IMG/VR virus record: IMGVR_UViG_3300028800_000300
Span: 1 to 24,765 of that record
DNA from: a virus
DNA length: 24,765 nt
Reading direction: 5' to 3' (one strand)
Each line of letters begins with the position of its first letter. The stretch's first letter is position 1. The position numbers and the translations under genes were made by a program. Positions 22,275 to 24,765 of this stretch are shown here, in pieces. Under the pieces are notes generated by a model. The model was not told the origin of the DNA. It ran no database searches and saw only the letters and a list, made by a program, of their open reading frames with translations.

Positions 22275-22514
22275 GTGACGATCGATCCACGAGTTGGTAT
22301 GTGGCTTAGCATTGTGCTCGCCATTTTAGGCGTTGCCGCAGGCTCTACCGATCAACTCAAAGTTATCTTTGGTGAACACACCGAAACGATCATCCTTGCA
22401 TGGATCGTTTTGGTGATGGGCATCGGCAACGCAATCAACGCGGTGCTGCACGCTATTCCGTCGCAATCTGGTCCAACCGCCGCTGCGGAATTCCCGCTCG
22501 GCCCAAAAAAGTGA
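22275..22514 (+). CDS. Holin candidate with two membrane segments (79 aa)
   Basis: GTG start 22275 has TAGGAG 6 nt upstream. Hydrophobic segments lie at residues 8-23 (GMWLSIVLAILGVAAG) and 37-59 (TETIILAWIVLVMGIGNAIN and following), joined by a short polar loop with Asp, Lys and Glu. The C-terminus is hydrophilic and ends in PKK. Two helices with a short loop and a basic tail fit class II holins, which form lesions in the inner membrane to time lysis. Placement directly after the endolysin supports this. Small holins share little sequence, so the name is based on topology and context. Confidence 0.7.
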   Translation: MTIDPRVGMWLSIVLAILGVAAGSTDQLKVIFGEHTETIILAWIVLVMGIGNAINAVLHAIPSQSGPTAAAEFPLGPKK

Positions 22515-22521
22515 GGCTACC

Positions 22522-23043
22522 ATGACAAATACCGATACGACCACCACTGCAACCAACTCCGCGCTTCAGTCATTTGAGAGCGTCATCGCTGCCGACTTCG
22601 CCGGTGCGGTGAGCTTCTTTCAGACGGCGTTTCAGGACGTGGGCGCGTTCCTGTCCAAAGTAGCGAGCGGCGCCGAAGTCGTCATTACCGACATCGAAAG
22701 CATGGCGTCATACATTGGGGCACATCTTGGCGTCATTCAGGCCAGCATTGCGTCCTTCGGGGCACTCGCCGGCGTCGTGGCCCCAGGCAATGCCACTGTG
22801 TCCAAGGTCATCGCTGACCTCAACACCGGGGCGGCGGATGTCGCTGCGCTGTCCAATGCGCTGTCGAATGGCTCCAGTGCCAGCGATCCGACTGTCGTGA
22901 CCAGCACCGTGACTGCAATTCATGCCGTTCAGCAGCTCTCGCAGATCGTCAGTAATGCAGGCGCGACGCTTACGGCCATGGCGATGAACTCGCCGACTGC
23001 CACGCAGGCCGTCACCGCGGCTTCTCCGTCGCCTACCGCGTGA
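22522..23043 (+). CDS. Ala/Ser/Val-rich lysis-module protein of unknown function (173 aa)
   Basis: GAGG lies 6 nt before ATG 22522. The product is rich in Ala, Ser, Val and Thr, with few charges and no Cys. Helical stretches include FESVIAADFAGAVSFFQTAF, VVITDIESMASYIGAHLGVI and ASIASFGALAGVVAPGNATV, mildly hydrophobic but without a clear transmembrane segment. The C-terminus (MNSPTATQAVTAASPSPTA) is a low-complexity tail. I recall similar Ala-rich proteins beside lysis genes in Bradyrhizobium prophages, function unknown. It may associate with membranes, or be a virion or lysis accessory. Spacing (7 nt after the holin candidate, 4 nt before the next gene) shows it belongs to the operon. Confidence 0.65.
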   Translation: MTNTDTTTTATNSALQSFESVIAADFAGAVSFFQTAFQDVGAFLSKVASGAEVVITDIESMASYIGAHLGVIQASIASFGALAGVVAPGNATVSKVIADLNTGAADVAALSNALSNGSSASDPTVVTSTVTAIHAVQQLSQIVSNAGATLTAMAMNSPTATQAVTAASPSPTA

Positions 23044-23047
23044 CGCC

Positions 23048-23299
23048 ATGTTCTCGTTTATGACGCTGATCGGCCTCATCCCCAAGATTATCCAGTTTAT
23101 CAAGTTGGGGGAGGACATCTATCAGGAACTCGTGGCGCAGGGCAAAGACCCTGCGTCCGCCAAGCAAACGACGGGTGCCCTTGTCATCCACGCGATTAAT
23201 GGCGCGATTGCGAAAGAGACCGGCGTTAATCTCGACTGGCATCCGATGACACCCGAGGAAGAACAGCTTTGGATGTCAAGGATGAACCCTGTCACGTAG
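23048..23299 (+). CDS. Small lysis-module protein (83 aa)
   Basis: The N-terminal 20 residues are hydrophobic (MFSFMTLIGLIPKIIQFIKL), a possible membrane-surface helix with Lys. Next come GEDIYQELVAQGKDPASAKQ, a helix, and the end VNLDWHPMTPEEEQLWMSRM. No catalytic motif. Starts 4 nt after the previous stop, and a strong hairpin begins 1 nt after its own stop. I do not recognise the family. Membrane association at the lysis stage is possible. Confidence 0.65.
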   Translation: MFSFMTLIGLIPKIIQFIKLGEDIYQELVAQGKDPASAKQTTGALVIHAINGAIAKETGVNLDWHPMTPEEEQLWMSRMNPVT

Positions 23300-23300
23300 C

Positions 23301-23334
23301 GGGCCGGTTCGGCGCGGGAACGCCGAACCGGCCC
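23301..23334 (+). terminator. Perfect 14-bp hairpin after 23299
   Basis: GGGCCGGTTCGGCG (23301-23314), loop CGGGAA, CGCCGAACCGGCCC (23321-23334): a perfect 14-bp GC-rich stem starting one base after the stop codon. No T-run follows (TCACCACC), so it is either a factor-assisted terminator or an mRNA stabiliser. It divides the lysis module in two. Confidence 0.55.
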
Positions 23335-23363
23335 TCACCACCAGCGACTAGCAGGAGCCGCCA

Positions 23364-23408
23364 ATGGCTGAGAGCAATGGAACCACGTCTGAATGGTGGA
23401 ACAGTTAA
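23364..23408 (+). CDS. 14-codon leader-like reading frame
   Basis: AGGAG lies 6 nt before ATG 23364, the best ribosome site in this stretch, and opens the frame MAESNGTTSEWWNS, which stops at TAA 23406-23408. It overlaps the start of the next gene in another frame, and the TAA lies 2 nt before an alternative start, ATG 23411. It may be a translational coupler, or the old N-terminus of the next gene separated by a frameshift. Confidence 0.3.
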   Translation: MAESNGTTSEWWNS

Positions 23409-23689
23409 CGATGGTAGTGGACGCGACAATTACCATCGGCAACATCGTTGAAATCACCGTTCTTGCCATCGGCGGCATCGGGGCAATTTCAGCTATCAGA
23501 AGCAGCGTCGGCAATATGAAGAATGATCTAACCGACCTAAAATCCGAGATTAAAAAGGTGGGCGAGGTCCTGATTAAAATGGCCGTCACGGACCAACGGC
23601 TAATGAATATCGAAGAAGACATCCGCGACCTGCAACGCGGCGAGGGGAAAGTGCTGCCCCTGAACAAAAGCGCCTACGAACTTCCCTAA
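23393..23689 (+). CDS. Membrane-anchored coiled-coil protein, spanin-like candidate (98 aa)
   Basis: A hydrophobic segment lies near residues 15-36 (NIVEITVLAIGGIGAISAIR), followed by a charged heptad-like helix (NDLTDLKSEIKKVGEVLIKM, then DQRLMNIEEDIRDLQRGEG). An N-terminal anchor with a coiled coil behind it is the layout of inner-membrane spanins (Rz) and of some phage membrane accessories. No lipoprotein partner (Rz1-like, with a lipobox Cys) was found nested in it. The start may be ATG 23411 (92 aa) instead, coupled to the leader frame at 23364. Context is the lysis group. Confidence 0.6.
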   Translation: MVEQLTMVVDATITIGNIVEITVLAIGGIGAISAIRSSVGNMKNDLTDLKSEIKKVGEVLIKMAVTDQRLMNIEEDIRDLQRGEGKVLPLNKSAYELP

Positions 23690-23711
23690 TCCCCCACAGG
23701 AGATGATCTGC

Positions 23712-24197
23712 ATGAAGCTGCGCTTTGCCGCAGCCGCGATGATGCTTGTCTGCATCGTCCCGGCCCACGCCAGCCATAAGCACCACCACAGGACTCAGGA
23801 AGCCGTCCAGTGCGTTCCGGACAATTCCGGCCACATGGACTGCTCCGGGGCAGAAAAACGCGCCCAGCGAGTCCGTATTGAGGATGCAAACGGGAATAGG
23901 GCCGATCCTCGCCCTCGGGCCTGGTGCGGCTGGTGGTTACGGCATCAGCTCGGCGTGGCAAACCGGGTGTTCAATCTGGCGATAGCCTGGGCGCGTTATG
24001 GAAGCCGGGCGAGCGGCCCGGCGCCGGGCGTTATCGCGGTTTATCGTCACCACGTCGGCATCGTGGTTGCTGTCCCCGGTCCCGGTCGGATGGTGATGAA
24101 ATCGGGAAATGACGGACACGCCGTCCGGACCCGTGAGCGATCCACCCGAGGCGTCATTGCGTGGCGCTGGCCTCCCCAGAGGATGGCCGGGCTATGA
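23712..24197 (+). CDS. Secreted NlpC/P60-like cysteine hydrolase candidate
   Basis: ATG 23712 has AGGAG 9 nt upstream; ATG 23703 sits directly on that site and is rejected. The product has 161 residues. Residues 1-20 (MKLRFAAAAMMLVCIVPAHA) are a Sec signal peptide, followed by a His-rich SHKHHHR. The probable Cys nucleophile is in RAWCGWWLRHQLG (C72), the His in RHHVGIVV (H113/H114), and the third polar residue in KSGNDGHAV. This spacing parallels the endolysin at 21745 (WC..., GHVG, GGNE). I recall this family as common in Bradyrhizobium and its prophages. It would act in the periplasm on peptidoglycan, or be an inactive relative that binds it. The TGA overlaps the next start in ATGA. Confidence 0.68.
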   Translation: MKLRFAAAAMMLVCIVPAHASHKHHHRTQEAVQCVPDNSGHMDCSGAEKRAQRVRIEDANGNRADPRPRAWCGWWLRHQLGVANRVFNLAIAWARYGSRASGPAPGVIAVYRHHVGIVVAVPGPGRMVMKSGNDGHAVRTRERSTRGVIAWRWPPQRMAGL

Positions 24198-24595
24198 TCC
24201 AGACCGCCATCGACCGCATCCGGTACGCCTCGCCAGCATTCTGGCGGGGCGTTGTTGTTTTTGGGGTTGCGCTGGCAGTTCTATATTCGCTCGCTGCTCA
24301 GGCTCGCGATCCTGATGGGCGCTATGCAGGAGCACCCTACGCCAAGTGGTTCAAATCACAGACGAACGAACAAGGCCAATGGTGCTGCGACGAGGCAGAC
24401 GGCCACTATTACGATGGTGCCTATACGCTCAATCAGGACGGCTCGGTAATAATCGGCACCGGCAAGGATGCCGCTAAGCTGCCGAGCTACATGGTACTGA
24501 AACATCCCAATCCGACCGGGCGCGCCGTGTGGTGGTATCTCGATGGCTATGGCGGGAGAATGTCGTTTTGCTTCGCGCCGGGGACACTATCATAA
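24194..24595 (+). CDS. Membrane-anchored WCCDEADGH protein (133 aa)
   Basis: ATG 24194 overlaps the previous stop in ATGA and is preferred to GTG 24161. A hydrophobic segment at residues 16-36 (FWRGVVVFGVALAVLYSLAA, ending before ARDPDG) acts as a signal anchor, and the ARDPDG start of the mature part is typical of exported proteins. The outer part contains WFKSQTNEQGQWCCDEADGH (C64, C65) and a later FCF (C126), so disulfide pairing is possible, followed by a small beta-like domain with GRAVWWYLDGYGG. I recall this WCC-D-H pattern from Rhizobiales genomes and prophages; function unknown. Coupling to the secreted hydrolase suggests a shared envelope role. Confidence 0.65.
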   Translation: MIQTAIDRIRYASPAFWRGVVVFGVALAVLYSLAAQARDPDGRYAGAPYAKWFKSQTNEQGQWCCDEADGHYYDGAYTLNQDGSVIIGTGKDAAKLPSYMVLKHPNPTGRAVWWYLDGYGGRMSFCFAPGTLS

Positions 24596-24638
24596 CGCTC
24601 ATCGCCGATCATCGACATGGCGGATGGGCGGGGTCTTT

Positions 24639-24765
24639 CTACTCAGATTTGAGAGACGATTTTGCGCGCCCGCTAAGGGGCGGGTTGTCTTGGATCGGGC
24701 AGTCGATCCGGCGACCGTCCGGCATGATGTGATACAGTGGACCGCCTTCGGCTCGGGGCAACGGG
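24639..24765 (-). CDS. Possible C-terminal end of a leftward gene, cut by the window edge
   Basis: On the minus strand one frame is open from the window edge to TAG at 24639-24641, 41 codons. It reads PLPRAEGGPLYHIMPDGRRI and then DCPIQDNPPLSGRAKSSLKS, which looks protein-like (a PLYHIMPDGRR beta turn and a polar tail). It would converge on the WCCD gene 43 nt away. Too short to assign, and chance openness at this GC content is quite possible. Confidence 0.3.
   Translation of the reverse strand, partial: PLPRAEGGPLYHIMPDGRRIDCPIQDNPPLSGRAKSSLKSE
24669..24690 (+). terminator. Weak terminator-like hairpin at the right edge
   Basis: CCCGC (24669-24673) pairs with GCGGG (24680-24684), extendable by a T-G pair, and is followed by TTGTCT. 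It lies 74 nt after the stop of the last rightward gene. The stem is short and the T-run poor. It also lies inside the tentative leftward frame, so the two readings compete. Confidence 0.3.

Noticed and set aside
24600-24765. Attachment site or tRNA at the right edge
   Set aside because: No cloverleaf, T-loop or anticodon arm, and no direct repeat of the left edge could be seen.

Overview
The window is the late (packaging, head, tail, DNA-ejection and lysis) region of a P22-like short-tailed phage or prophage. The host is probably an alphaproteobacterium of the Rhizobiales, Bradyrhizobium-like. I infer this from the moderately high GC content and from several small proteins that I recall from Bradyrhizobium and its prophages (the secreted HHVG/SGND protein, the WCCDEADGH protein, and signal-bearing fibre proteins). 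No integrase, repressor, replication gene, tRNA, CRISPR array or insertion sequence is visible, so the sequence alone does not decide between a prophage and a free phage.

Layout. Positions 3-488 hold the 3' end of a putative HExxE metallopeptidase. A leftward SAM-methyltransferase (500-1420) follows. A good sigma70-type promoter (1439-1468) then starts the rightward late operon: large terminase, P22-type portal, two small genes, acidic scaffold, a small Gln/Asn/Ser-rich protein, a structured leader, P22-type coat, a strong hairpin, a small basic-tailed protein, gp4-type tail accessory factor, a beta-rich protein, gp10-type DNA stabilisation protein, a 51-codon gene and a second protein carrying the same beta module. 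Next comes an accessory cassette of a 56-residue Lys-rich peptide, an Asp/Asn-hydroxylase-like 2OG oxygenase and a GNAT acetyltransferase (11728-12891). Four presumed ejection or internal virion proteins follow (12888-17452), the last with an N-terminal SleB peptidoglycan hydrolase.

The host-recognition module (17612-21051) has a fibre with a P22-tailspike-like head-binding region and a tail-collar domain, then a glycine-rich tip-like protein. Both carry Sec-type signal peptides, which is unusual for virion parts. A leftward hexapeptide acyltransferase (21073-21588) separates this from the lysis module: endolysin of NlpC/P60-like architecture, two-TM holin candidate, three small proteins, a second NlpC/P60-like protein that is secreted, and a membrane-anchored WCCD protein. 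The right edge (24639-24765) may hold the tail of a leftward gene.

Most late genes overlap by 1-20 nt or are separated by a few nucleotides, so they probably form one or a few long transcripts. The two leftward enzymes (methyltransferase, acyltransferase) look like morons: separately oriented add-on genes that could modify surface glycans. No gene-free stretch exceeds 300 bases. The longest are 6698-6911 (214 nt, three hairpins before the coat gene), 17453-17611 (159 nt, a leftward terminator-like hairpin) and 21589-21744 (156 nt, a divergent promoter region). All functional assignments come from reading motifs and gene order; no database search was run.
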